From assembly GCF_026625865.1 (NCBI RefSeq), contig NZ_CP113067.1, positions 1 to 64,000 on the forward strand: a stretch of 64,000 nt of DNA, read 5' to 3'. Positions 13,286-21,237 of this stretch are shown here, in pieces. The first letter of the stretch is position 1, and every line of letters starts with the position of its first letter. Origin of the DNA: Microbacterium sp. SL75 (GTDB taxonomy: Bacteria; Actinomycetota; Actinomycetes; Actinomycetales; Microbacteriaceae). The notes under the pieces were generated by a model that did no database searches, was not told the DNA's origin, and worked only from the letters and a program-made list of their open reading frames with translations. The position numbers and the translations under genes were made by a program.

Positions 13286-14323
13286 TCAGTTGTTTCCGCC
13301 GAACGAGAGCACGACCTTCGACGATCGCGACGCGTCCGCCGCCGTCGCGAAGGCGTCGAGGGCGTGAGCGACGGGCGTCACGTGCGTCACGATGCCTTCC
13401 ACGGCGAGTGACCCGTCGGCAAGCGCCGCCAGCACCTCGCCGAACTCGCCGCCGAAACGGAACGACCCGGTCAGCGTCAGCTCCCGTGTGATCGCCGTCG
13501 CGATCGGCGCCGCTACCGTGCCCGCCGCTTGAAGCCCGAGCAGAACGACCGTCCCGCCGCGCCGCGCCGCCGCGACCGCCGCAGCGAGTCCGGGGACGGT
13601 GCCGCTCGACTCGATCACGACGTCGGCGTGCAGGGCCTCGATCGCCGCCGCGTCGCGCGCGTCGAGGGTACGCGCCCCGCGAGCCGCTGCCAGACGGCGC
13701 GGAAGCTCGTGCAGATCAGTGGCGACGACCTCGCCGGCACCGTGGTGGCGAGCCGCGGCCACGGCGAGCAGGCCGATGGGACCCGACCCGATGACCGCGA
13801 CGCGTCGGCCCGTGACCGTTCCGGCGCGTTCGACGGCGTGCCACGCGACCGCCGCGGGCTCCGCAAGCACGGCCGTGGCGAGATCGAGCCCCGCCGGCAG
13901 AGGGAAAAGCATGCGCGTGGGGAGCGCGACACGCTCGGCGAACCCGCCCTGCGTGTGCGGGAGGTGCATGGCCGAGCCCAGGTAGGTCGAGGCCGGCGCG
14001 AGGTTCGGGCGCTCCCGCGGCCACGGCGTCGCGCCGTCGTCGCGGGGAGTCAGCGGGTGCACGGCCACCGGCGTGCCCTCGGCGGGCCCGCTTCCGTCGG
14101 CAGCGGCGCGCACCACCACCCCCGACAGCTCATGGCCCAGGACGAGCGGCTCCCGCAGGATCGATGCTCCCGCAGCCCCGTGTCGCCAGTAGTGGAGGTC
14201 GGAGCCGCAGACACCCCCGAATGAGACGGCGACGACGGCCTCATCGGCATCCGGGGTCGGCTCACCGATGTCGTCGATGCGGAGGTCGTCGGCGGCGTGG
14301 GCCACCACGGCGAGATTCGTCAC
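13286..14323 (-). CDS. L-idonate 5-dehydrogenase-like medium-chain dehydrogenase
   Basis: The product has 345 residues. It is a zinc-type medium-chain dehydrogenase closest in motif to L-idonate 5-dehydrogenase, which oxidises L-idonate to 5-ketogluconate. The signature GGVCGSDLHYWRHG carries the catalytic-zinc cysteine, and GHELSGVV the histidine-glutamate pair. GSAMHLPHTQGGFAE matches the idonate subfamily, and the Rossmann motif is VAVIGSGPIGLLAV. The four cysteines of the structural zinc lobe are all missing: the stretch near 93-115 reads HPLTPRDDGATPWPRERPN. The GTG start has GAGGAG upstream. It is the last gene of a four-gene operon, 8 bases after the FAH gene. The exact substrate is not certain. 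Confidence 0.8.
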   Translation of the reverse strand: MTNLAVVAHAADDLRIDDIGEPTPDADEAVVAVSFGGVCGSDLHYWRHGAAGASILREPLVLGHELSGVVVRAAADGSGPAEGTPVAVHPLTPRDDGATPWPRERPNLAPASTYLGSAMHLPHTQGGFAERVALPTRMLFPLPAGLDLATAVLAEPAAVAWHAVERAGTVTGRRVAVIGSGPIGLLAVAAARHHGAGEVVATDLHELPRRLAAARGARTLDARDAAAIEALHADVVIESSGTVPGLAAAVAAARRGGTVVLLGLQAAGTVAAPIATAITRELTLTGSFRFGGEFGEVLAALADGSLAVEGIVTHVTPVAHALDAFATAADASRSSKVVLSFGGNN

Positions 14324-14331
14324 GGTTCTCC

Positions 14332-15069
14332 TCAGAAAGTTGCGGTGCGAAGGCGCACATCGGCGACGACGACGTCGACCCGCGCACCCGGGTGGATCGG
14401 TGCGGCGGAGAACGGTGCCCCCATCATGATGACGTCGCCCGGGCCGAGGACGTTCCACCCGGCGACGTAGGCCAGGCAGTCCCTCAGCGAGACCGGCAGA
14501 CGCGCGGCGGAGGTCTGCCGGACCGGCTCGTCGTCGACGATGAGCGCCAGAGCCAGATCGGCATCGAGCGACAACCCGGTGTCGATCCACGGCCCGAGCG
14601 GTGTGTAGCCCGCGCCCGCCTTGGACTCGAAGTTGCGCGGATCGAGGACCGACCGGTCGGGGCTCGACAGGTCGTTGACGGCAGTCATGCCGAGCACGTA
14701 CTCGTGGGCGTTCGCCGCCGTCAACCCGGTGGTGTCGCGACCGATGACGACGGCGATCTCGGCTTCGGCGACCGTGGTGCCCGCGTCGCGCCGGAGCGCC
14801 ACCGACGCGTCCGACCCGGTGACGGTGCGCGGACTCTTCAGCCATGCCTGCACGGGAGCGGCATGATCGGGGCCATTCTGCGCGATGCCGACGACCACGA
14901 TCGGCTCGCACGGAGCCAACAGACGTCCCGCGACCGGGTCGCCCTCGTCGGCGGGGCGGCGGCCGTCCGCGAACGCTGCGTACGGATCAGTGATCGGGAT
15001 CCACGACCCGTCGTCGGCGAGACGGACCGTGCGCACCCCGGCGGGGGTCTCGACGCGAGCGATGCGCAT
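14332..15069 (-). CDS. fumarylacetoacetate hydrolase-family protein
   Basis: The product has 245 residues, the length of single-domain FAH enzymes, which hydrolyse or decarboxylate beta-diketo or keto acids using a metal held by acidic residues. Visible are the metal-binding E-x-E in VAEAEIAVVIGR, the conserved aspartate region (DLSSPDRSVLDPRNFESKAG) and the C-terminal PGDVIMMGAPFSAAPIHPG. Its ATG overlaps the stop of the preceding SDR gene (TGATG), so the two are translationally coupled. In known L-fuconate or L-rhamnonate routes an SDR and an FAH enzyme act in sequence (dehydrogenation, then hydrolysis of a 2,4-diketo acid). The same pairing here suggests a deoxy sugar-acid step, though no dehydratase is present. 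Confidence 0.8.
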   Translation of the reverse strand: MRIARVETPAGVRTVRLADDGSWIPITDPYAAFADGRRPADEGDPVAGRLLAPCEPIVVVGIAQNGPDHAAPVQAWLKSPRTVTGSDASVALRRDAGTTVAEAEIAVVIGRDTTGLTAANAHEYVLGMTAVNDLSSPDRSVLDPRNFESKAGAGYTPLGPWIDTGLSLDADLALALIVDDEPVRQTSAARLPVSLRDCLAYVAGWNVLGPGDVIMMGAPFSAAPIHPGARVDVVVADVRLRTATF

Positions 15070-15836
15070 CAGACCACCGCCGTCATGCCGCCGTCGACGA
15101 AGATCGTCTGGCCGTTGACGAAGTCGCTCGCCGAGCTCGAGAGGAACACCAGCGCCCCCACCAGGTCGCCGGTGTTCCCCCACCGCCCCGCGGGCGTGCG
15201 CGAGCGCACCCACGCGGAGAACTTCTCGTCGTCGACGAGTGCCCGGGTCAGCTCCGTGGCGAAGTACCCGGGTGCGATGGCGTTGGCCTGAATGCCGTGC
15301 GGCGCGAGATCGGCGCACAGGCCCTTCGTGAGCATCGTGATCGCTCCCTTCGTCGCGCCGTACGCCGCGATGGAAGGGCGGGCCAGCTGCGACTGGACGC
15401 TACCGATCTGCACGAGCTTGCCCGATCCGCGCGAGATCATGCCGCCGGCCACACGTCGGGAGACGTAGAACGCGCTCGAGAGGTTCGTGCGCACCAGGTC
15501 GTCCCAGTCGGTGTCGGCGAACTCCGCGATCGGCGCGCGCCGCTGGATGCCGGCGTTGTTCACGACGATGTCGGGCACGCCGTAGCGATGCTCGATGAGA
15601 GAGACGCCCTCGTCGACAGCGCCGGACTCCCCCACATCGAAGGTCACCGCGTGAGCGGCCACCCCGGTCGACGCGGAGATCTCCTCCGCCGCGCGTCCGG
15701 CGGTCTCGGCATCCCGTCCGTGCACGAGCGTCGTGGCCCCCGCCTCGGCGAGGCCCTGCGCGAGGGCCCGGCCGATGCCGCGGCTGGAACCGGTGACCAG
15801 GGCCAGCCGCCCGGTCAGGTCGAACGCGGCCGTCAT
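15069..15836 (-). CDS. SDR-family oxidoreductase, gluconate 5-dehydrogenase-like
   Basis: The product has 255 residues and is a classical short-chain dehydrogenase. The nucleotide-binding motif is VTGSSRGIGRALA, followed by NNAG, the catalytic serine in IGSVQSQ and YGATK (tyrosine and lysine). The C-terminal part (GRWGNTGDLVGALVFLSSSASDFVNGQTIFVDGG) is typical of gluconate 5-dehydrogenases such as IdnO, which interconvert 5-ketogluconate and gluconate. Genes overlap on both sides (ATGA with the transporter, TGATG with the FAH gene), so it sits in a tight operon. A sugar-acid substrate is inferred from context. A 2-keto-3-deoxy-acid 4-dehydrogenase is the main alternative. Confidence 0.85.
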   Translation of the reverse strand: MTAAFDLTGRLALVTGSSRGIGRALAQGLAEAGATTLVHGRDAETAGRAAEEISASTGVAAHAVTFDVGESGAVDEGVSLIEHRYGVPDIVVNNAGIQRRAPIAEFADTDWDDLVRTNLSSAFYVSRRVAGGMISRGSGKLVQIGSVQSQLARPSIAAYGATKGAITMLTKGLCADLAPHGIQANAIAPGYFATELTRALVDDEKFSAWVRSRTPAGRWGNTGDLVGALVFLSSSASDFVNGQTIFVDGGMTAVV

Positions 15837-17248
15837 CGGATCGTCCGCACGGTGACGGTCGTGGCGTCCACGCCCTCGCCGGCCTCTTCGCGAGACACCT
15901 TGATCGCGTCGTCGGTGCGCGTGAGGTCGCGGCGCAGCGTCTCGGGGACGAGGAAGGTGGATGCCGTGGTGATCAGGGCGAGCGTGGCCATGTAGATCGC
16001 CAGCAGCAGCCAGTTCGCGCCGCTGACGGCGATGATGTAGGCGCCCAGCACACCCGCGAGGCCACCGGCGAGCACCGCCGAGATCTCTCGCGCCATCGCG
16101 ACGCCGAGGTAACGGTGGCGGTTGCCGAACAGCTCAGGGAGCATCGCGCACTGGGGTCCGAGCATGGAGTTGACGGCGACGCCGATACCGATCGCGACGA
16201 CGGCGATCGTGATCGGGTAGCTCCCGAGCGAGATCAGCCACCAGGCGGGGAAGGTGAACAGCAGCATGAACACCGCGCCCGCGCGGTACACCGTGCGACG
16301 ACCCATCCGGTCGGACAAGGCGCCCGTCAGCGGCACCGAGAAGATGCCGATCAGCGAGCCGAGGGTGACCCCCCAGGTGAGGAGGCTGCGGTCGGCCTGT
16401 CCCCCCACCGACGCGACGAAGAAGGTCAGCGCGAGGGTGTTGAACATGTAGGAGCCGCCGTTCTCGGCCATGCGGAGCCCGATACCGACGATGACTCCGG
16501 GCAGACCGCGCGTGAAGATGTCGCGCACGGGCCGCTCGGCAATCTGCTCGCTCTTCTCGAGCTCGATGAAGGTCGGCGTCTCGCGCAGGCGCATGCGGAT
16601 GAACAGCGCGAGGAGGATCAGCACGAACGAGGCGAGGAATGGCACGCGCCAGCCCCAGCTGAGCAGCTGGTCTTCGGGCAGCAGCGAGATGAGGCTGAAC
16701 ACGACGGCCGCGAGCAGCGTTCCGGCCTGGATGCCGATGAAGGGCAGGGCCGAGAAGAATCCGCGGCGCTTGACGGGGGCGTATTCGGCCATGAGGACCG
16801 TGGCCCCCGCCTGCTCGGCGCCGGCGCCGAAGCCCTGCAGCAGTCGCATGATCACGAGCAGGATCGGAGCGAGGATGCCGACGGCCTCGTACGTGGGCAG
16901 GAGGCCGATGGCGGTGGACGCCCCGCCCATCAGCACGATCGTGATGACGAGGACCCACTTACGGCCGAGCTTGTCGCCGAGCACGCCGAAGAAGAGTCCG
17001 CCGAAGGGACGTGCCAGGAAGCCGACGCCGTAGGTCGCGAAAGCGGCGACCGTGGCCAGGGCCGGGTTGTCTTGCGAGAAGAACAGGACGTTGAAGATCA
17101 GCGCCGTCGACAGCCCGTAGAGCGCGAAGTCGAAGTACTCGAGCGCGCTGCCGATGCTGGAGGCGAGGGTCGCCCTCCGCAGATTGGCGGCGTACTCGGG
17201 GTCGTCCTGCGGCACGGGCGGTGCGGTGGGTGCAGTGGTCACGGCCAT
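15833..17248 (-). CDS. MHS-family MFS transporter for an organic or sugar acid
   Basis: The product has 471 residues and about 12 membrane segments. It belongs to the metabolite:H+ symporter branch of the major facilitator superfamily, shown by SSIGSALEYFDFALYG at the start and the loop RPFGGLFFGVLGDKLGRKWVL. Relatives carry citrate, ketoglutarate, shikimate and similar acids with protons. The ATG has AAAGGAG 9 bases upstream. It is the first gene of the minus-strand operon (transporter, SDR, FAH, dehydrogenase), preceded by palindromes that match those of the linked IclR locus. The carried compound is probably the acid degraded by this operon. Confidence 0.88.
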   Translation of the reverse strand: MAVTTAPTAPPVPQDDPEYAANLRRATLASSIGSALEYFDFALYGLSTALIFNVLFFSQDNPALATVAAFATYGVGFLARPFGGLFFGVLGDKLGRKWVLVITIVLMGGASTAIGLLPTYEAVGILAPILLVIMRLLQGFGAGAEQAGATVLMAEYAPVKRRGFFSALPFIGIQAGTLLAAVVFSLISLLPEDQLLSWGWRVPFLASFVLILLALFIRMRLRETPTFIELEKSEQIAERPVRDIFTRGLPGVIVGIGLRMAENGGSYMFNTLALTFFVASVGGQADRSLLTWGVTLGSLIGIFSVPLTGALSDRMGRRTVYRAGAVFMLLFTFPAWWLISLGSYPITIAVVAIGIGVAVNSMLGPQCAMLPELFGNRHRYLGVAMAREISAVLAGGLAGVLGAYIIAVSGANWLLLAIYMATLALITTASTFLVPETLRRDLTRTDDAIKVSREEAGEGVDATTVTVRTIR

Positions 17249-17297
17249 CTCCTTTGATCGGCTGGGGTCTCCCGACACCGGGACTGTATCAACCCTC

Positions 17298-17321
17298 TGA
17301 ACTGAGTTCAATATGTTGAAC
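17298..17321 (-). promoter_or_regulatory. IclR-type operator before the transporter operon
   Basis: GTTCAATATGTTGAAC (17306-17321) is an inverted repeat with perfect 6-base arms and a 4-base spacer. It overlaps a second palindrome TGAACTGAGTTCA (17298-17310). It lies 58 bases upstream of the transporter start. A copy with the same arm length and spacer lies at 19335-19350, next to the IclR operon's own promoter region. Confidence 0.65.
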
Positions 17322-17402
17322 ACAATTCGTTGAGCCCGTTTCCACTCCATTGATCGGGAGGCGCGACGAATACCCCTCCACGGAGGGGCGAGACGAGCGC
17401 AC

Positions 17403-18194
17403 TCAGGGGCGCGGTGCCGCGCTGAACGGATTCGTCAGCGCCGACGCGGCCCCGCGCAACGCCTCTCCGACGCGCGTGATGCGCTCGGGCGTGGCATCCA
17501 GAACGGGGATGCCGACACCCAGGGCCAACTGCGGATCGCCCGGCGCCCACCCCTCGAGGGGCACGGCCACCCCGACGATCCCCCGGAACGACTCCTCCTC
17601 GTCGATGGCCCATCCGCGCTCGCGAGCGACCGCCAGCTTCACGAGGATGCCCTCGACATCGACCGTGCTGTGCGCCGTCAGCGCGGGCAGCGGGCCTCGA
17701 CGCGCGAGCAGATCCCGCACGGTAGCGTCGTCGCGCGTCATGAGCAGCGCGCGCCCCGTCGCCGACAGGGCGGCGGGAAGTCGGGAGCCCAGCGGCGTGC
17801 CCAGACGCACCGAGCGCGAGCCCTCGTACCGGGCGAGGTAGAGCGAGTCGGCGTCATCGAGCACCGCCACCTGCACGAGCTCACGCACCAGCACGGGCGA
17901 CGACTCGCAGACGGCGTAGAACTCGCGCACCTGGTTGAACTGCGCCGCGAAAGCTCCGCCGAGCTCGGCGGTGCGGATGCCGAGGCGATAGCCGAGCGGG
18001 ACGCGTTCGATCATGCGCTCCGCCTCGAGCGAGAGGCACAGGTTGGCGGTCGACGACTTCGCCAGCCCCAGCCCCGATGCCAGCTCGGTCAGGGTGAGCG
18101 CACGCTCGGCCTCGGCCAGAAGCCCGAGCAGGCGAATACTGCGTCCCACCGCCGGGGCGGGATCCCGTGCGAGCCGGCCGTCGTCGTCGGTCAT
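17403..18194 (-). CDS. IclR-family transcriptional regulator
   Basis: The product has 263 residues. The N-terminal winged helix-turn-helix (RSIRLLGLLAEAERALTLTE, then LASGLGLAKSSTANLCLSLE, about 15-70) is followed by a C-terminal effector-binding domain. That domain has the typical LYLARYEGSRSVRLGTPLGSRLP and AALSATGRALL motifs. IclR regulators of this kind usually repress degradation genes until a small acid binds. It lies 24 bases behind the hydroxyacid dehydrogenase gene in the same operon. Matching palindromes stand before this operon and before the transporter operon, so both are probably its targets. Confidence 0.9.
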   Translation of the reverse strand: MTDDDGRLARDPAPAVGRSIRLLGLLAEAERALTLTELASGLGLAKSSTANLCLSLEAERMIERVPLGYRLGIRTAELGGAFAAQFNQVREFYAVCESSPVLVRELVQVAVLDDADSLYLARYEGSRSVRLGTPLGSRLPAALSATGRALLMTRDDATVRDLLARRGPLPALTAHSTVDVEGILVKLAVARERGWAIDEEESFRGIVGVAVPLEGWAPGDPQLALGVGIPVLDATPERITRVGEALRGAASALTNPFSAAPRP

Positions 18195-18218
18195 GCCGGC
18201 TCCCCTCGATGGTCTCGA

Positions 18219-19274
18219 TCAGTAGAACTCGACCGTATCGACAACCGCGCGCAGCGGCTGTCCATCGATCAGGCGCGTGGCGTTCTCGGCGAAGCGACGG
18301 GCGATCCTCTCCTCTTCCCTGCTGCTCAGCGCGGCCGTGTGCGGGCTCACGAGAACGCGCGGGTGCCCCCACAGCGGCGAGTCGACGGGCAGCGGCTCGA
18401 CCTCGAACACGTCGAGCGCCGCGAAACCGACCCGGCCATCGTCGAGGGCCGCGAGTAGGGCGCTCTCGTCGATGACGCTGCCGCGCCCGACGCTGGCGAG
18501 GACGACCCCCGGGCGGACGGCGGCGAACATGTCCGCGCCGATGAGGTGGTGCGTCTGATCGGTCCCGGGGAGCGTCACGACGATGGCATCCACCTGCCCG
18601 ACGGCCTCGGCGAGATCGTCGAGCGGTACGAGGCGGTCGACTCCCTCGACCGGCGCGCCCGAGCGGGTCGTGCCCCACACCTCGGCGCCCAGAGCGTGGA
18701 AGCGGCGAGCGCATTCGGCACCGATGCCGCCGAGTCCCACGACGAGCACGGTCATCTCGTCGATCTGGCGCATCTCCCACCGATCGGACCAGACGCGCGC
18801 ATCCTGGTCTGCCCGCAGGCGCGGCAGTCCCTTGGCCCCCGCGAGCACTCCGAACACCGCGAACTCCGCGAGCGGTCCGCCGTGCACACCCGCACTCGTG
18901 GTGAACACGACGCGCTCGAGAGCCGTGTCGTCGAGGGCTGCCGCCTTCACCTGCCCGCCGCCACCGGCGGCCGTCGTCATGACCCACCGCAGGCCCGGGT
19001 TGGCCGCGACCGTGCGCGAGAGCGCGGCCGGTTCGACGTCGGGAATGCCGAAGAGCGCCTCGGCCGAGTCGATCATCGCCTCGAAGGCGCGCTGCTCGGC
19101 GTCGGTGCGCACGTGGGCCGGGTCACCCGACCAGTCGGCGGGGCCGCGCATGGGGCGCGTGAGAGCGGCATCGCGCACCAGCTCGAGCCGCGGCTCCAGC
19201 CGCTCGATGAGCCGGCAGTGCTCCTCCGCCAGAGGAACGGCTACCACCGCGCGTAGGCTCTTGTGCGTCGACAT
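18219..19274 (-). CDS. D-isomer-specific 2-hydroxyacid dehydrogenase
   Basis: The product has 351 residues. It is a NAD(P)-dependent 2-hydroxyacid dehydrogenase that would reduce a 2-keto acid or oxidise a D-2-hydroxy acid. The Rossmann motif is VVGLGGIGAECARRF. The catalytic arginine lies in SVGRGSVIDE, the glutamate in DVFEVEPLP and the histidine in SPHTAAL. The start chosen gives MSTHKSLRAV; an in-frame start 23 codons upstream would run into the operator. It is divergent from the oxidoreductase gene at 19389 and followed by the IclR gene. Its role in the sugar-acid block is inferred. Confidence 0.87.
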   Translation of the reverse strand: MSTHKSLRAVVAVPLAEEHCRLIERLEPRLELVRDAALTRPMRGPADWSGDPAHVRTDAEQRAFEAMIDSAEALFGIPDVEPAALSRTVAANPGLRWVMTTAAGGGGQVKAAALDDTALERVVFTTSAGVHGGPLAEFAVFGVLAGAKGLPRLRADQDARVWSDRWEMRQIDEMTVLVVGLGGIGAECARRFHALGAEVWGTTRSGAPVEGVDRLVPLDDLAEAVGQVDAIVVTLPGTDQTHHLIGADMFAAVRPGVVLASVGRGSVIDESALLAALDDGRVGFAALDVFEVEPLPVDSPLWGHPRVLVSPHTAALSSREEERIARRFAENATRLIDGQPLRAVVDTVEFY

Positions 19275-19334
19275 CTTCGTCCATCCCTTCGCCGCGATCG
19301 CGGGCACCGCGAGCCGCTCGACCCCTCGGTATAC

Positions 19335-19369
19335 GTTCACCATAGTGAACCCTGTTCAACCTGTTGTCC
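19335..19369. promoter_or_regulatory. IclR-type operators in a divergent promoter region
   Basis: GTTCACCATAGTGAAC (19335-19350) has perfect 6-base arms and a 4-base spacer, the same geometry as the site at 17306-17321. A degenerate second site (GTTCAACCTGTTGTCC) follows at 19354-19369. The sites lie between two divergent starts (19274 and 19389), so one bound regulator could control both directions. Confidence 0.65.
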
Positions 19370-19388
19370 AGTCGATAGGATGCCGTGC

Positions 19389-20303
19389 ATGACACCTCTC
19401 GACGACGAGACCACCCCCGCCACCGTCCGACTCGGGGTATGGGGCCTCGGGGCGATGGGGGCACCGATGGCGCACCACCTGCTCGCCGCCCGCGGCTCCC
19501 TGACCGTCCACGCGCGCCGGCGACGCCCGGCGCTCATCGAGGCCGGCGCGCAGTGGGCCGAGACGGTCCGTGACCTCGCCGTCCACACCGACGCCGTGCT
19601 CGTGATGCTGCCCGACCTTCCGCAGCTCGAGGAGCACCTCGACGGGCCCGACGGGCTGCTGGCAGGCATCGGCGACCGCGCTTTTCTCGTCATGATCGGC
19701 TCGACCTCGTCACCCGTGGGCGTGCGGGAGCTGTCGGACCGCCTCCCCGACGGCATCCGGGTGGTCGACTGCCCCGTCTCGGGCGGCGAGGACGGCGCGA
19801 AAGCCGGACGACTGTCCATCATGCTCGGCGGCTCCCCCGCCGACACCGACCGGGCTGCCGCACTTCTGGCTCCGTGCGGAACGCCCGTGCGTCTCGGCCC
19901 CCTCGGCGCCGGGCAGGTGGCGAAAGCCTGCAACCAACTCGTCGTCGCCTCGACGATCCTCGCGCTCGGGGAGGCGACCGAGCTCGCCGCGCGTTCCGGC
20001 GTCGACCCCGCCACCTTGTGGGAGCTTCTGGGCGGCGGGTACGCCGGATCACGCCTGCTCGAGAGCCGTCGCGAGCGCCTCGTCACGGGCGACGACTCCC
20101 CCAGTGGCATCGCGGAGTACATGGTGAAAGACCTGCGCTTCGCGGCCGACATCGCCGCATCCACCGACACGCGGCCCGCGCTGCTGCCGGCCCTGCGAGC
20201 CGCCTTCGACGAGATCGTCGAGCGGGGCCTGGGCGGCCGCGACATCGCCGTCACCCGCCGCTTCACGGCGGAGCGCAGCTCGGCCCCCACCCACACGGAC
20301 TGA
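19389..20303 (+). CDS. NAD-dependent beta-hydroxyacid dehydrogenase, 3-hydroxyisobutyrate DH-like
   Basis: The product has 304 residues and belongs to the beta-hydroxyacid dehydrogenase family (3-hydroxyisobutyrate, tartronate semialdehyde or glyoxylate reductases). The N-terminal motif is GVWGLGAMGAPMAHHLL, the substrate loop DCPVSGGEDGAKAGRLSIM, and the catalytic lysine lies in GQVAKACNQL. Start choice: AGGA lies 8 bases before this ATG; an in-frame ATG three codons upstream lacks such spacing. It is divergent from the hydroxyacid dehydrogenase-IclR operon with shared operators, so it probably belongs to the same regulon. A tartronate semialdehyde reductase-like role would fit sugar-acid breakdown but is not proven. 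Confidence 0.85.
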   Translation: MTPLDDETTPATVRLGVWGLGAMGAPMAHHLLAARGSLTVHARRRRPALIEAGAQWAETVRDLAVHTDAVLVMLPDLPQLEEHLDGPDGLLAGIGDRAFLVMIGSTSSPVGVRELSDRLPDGIRVVDCPVSGGEDGAKAGRLSIMLGGSPADTDRAAALLAPCGTPVRLGPLGAGQVAKACNQLVVASTILALGEATELAARSGVDPATLWELLGGGYAGSRLLESRRERLVTGDDSPSGIAEYMVKDLRFAADIAASTDTRPALLPALRAAFDEIVERGLGGRDIAVTRRFTAERSSAPTHTD

Positions 20304-20385
20304 CATCGGCGAGCGCCGGAGCGACCGCGAGCGACGAGCCCACCACGACCGACTCGTCCCTGCGCGCAACGGATCCGCCGAGGCC

Positions 20386-21096
20386 TTACTCCGAGCTCAC
20401 CGCGGAGGCCATCGCATCCCCCGCCTCGCGCACGATGAGGTGCATCGCCTGCACGGCGTCGTCGGCGCGACCGGCCGCGACGGCGAAGGCCACGTCTTGG
20501 TGCCACCGCACGGCATGCGGGTTGGCGTCGTGCGGCATGAGCTCGTGTCGCGTCCGCCCCACCAGCACCGATTCGACGACCGCGCCGAGGGCGGCGAACA
20601 TCGTGTTGCCGGATGCCGCGAGCACCGTGCGGTGGAAGCGGATGTCGGCCGCGAGGTACTCGGCGCCGTCCGCGTCGTGCTCGGTGCGCGCCATCTCCAT
20701 CACCGCGGCCACCAGCACCTGGCGCTGCGCGTCGGTGGCGTGGGTCGCCGCGGCACGCGCAGCGAGCGGTTCGATCGCACCGCGGAGCTCGCTGAGCTCG
20801 CGTAGCTGCGCGTGCCGGCCGGGACCGGCGAGGCGCCAGGCGATGATCTCGGGCGCGTAGACGTTCCACTGCGTCGACGGAAGCACCTCGACACCCGTCT
20901 TTCGACGCACCCGCACGAGCCCGAGCGACTGCAGCACGCGCACGGCCTCACGGCCCGCTCCGCGCGACGATCCGGGCGAGAGCTCGGCTGTGATGAGGCG
21001 CGAGCCGGCGCCCAGCTCCCCGTCGACGATCGCCGAGCCCAGGCGGTCGACGAGGGCGTCGTGCAGCGTCGACACGGCGGGACGGTCCAACGTCAT
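20386..21096 (-). CDS. GntR-family (FadR/FCD) regulator of the gluconate genes
   Basis: The product has 236 residues. The N-terminal winged helix-turn-helix (STLHDALVDRLGSAIVDGEL, with GAGREAVRVLQSLGLVRVRR, about 8-72) is followed by an all-helical FCD effector domain. That domain contains the metal-site residues usual for the family (for example DIRFHRTVLAASGN). Such proteins typically repress sugar-acid genes. It is divergent from gntT, with 141 bases between the starts. A GT-N3-AC motif in that gap is a candidate binding site. The start giving MTLDRPAVSTL has only a weak ribosome binding site; in-frame starts further upstream would overlap the promoter region. Confidence 0.85.
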   Translation of the reverse strand: MTLDRPAVSTLHDALVDRLGSAIVDGELGAGSRLITAELSPGSSRGAGREAVRVLQSLGLVRVRRKTGVEVLPSTQWNVYAPEIIAWRLAGPGRHAQLRELSELRGAIEPLAARAAATHATDAQRQVLVAAVMEMARTEHDADGAEYLAADIRFHRTVLAASGNTMFAALGAVVESVLVGRTRHELMPHDANPHAVRWHQDVAFAVAAGRADDAVQAMHLIVREAGDAMASAVSSE

Positions 21097-21170
21097 TTCT
21101 CGATGATGACAGACGTGATGCGCTCCGACGGACGCATTCGTCGTGCACATCCCTGCATCTTGTGGTTTTA

Positions 21171-21179
21171 TGTACGACA
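21171..21179. promoter_or_regulatory. candidate GntR operator between gntR and gntT
   Basis: TGTACGACA has the GT-N3-AC core with symmetric TGT/ACA arms that FadR-branch GntR proteins usually bind. It lies midway in the divergent promoter region, within an AT-rich patch. The motif is short, so confidence is low. Confidence 0.4.
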
Positions 21180-21237
21180 AATACCCACTGCACCATCACC
21201 CACGGCATCGCTGCCGCTCGCCGGATCAAGGACGCTC

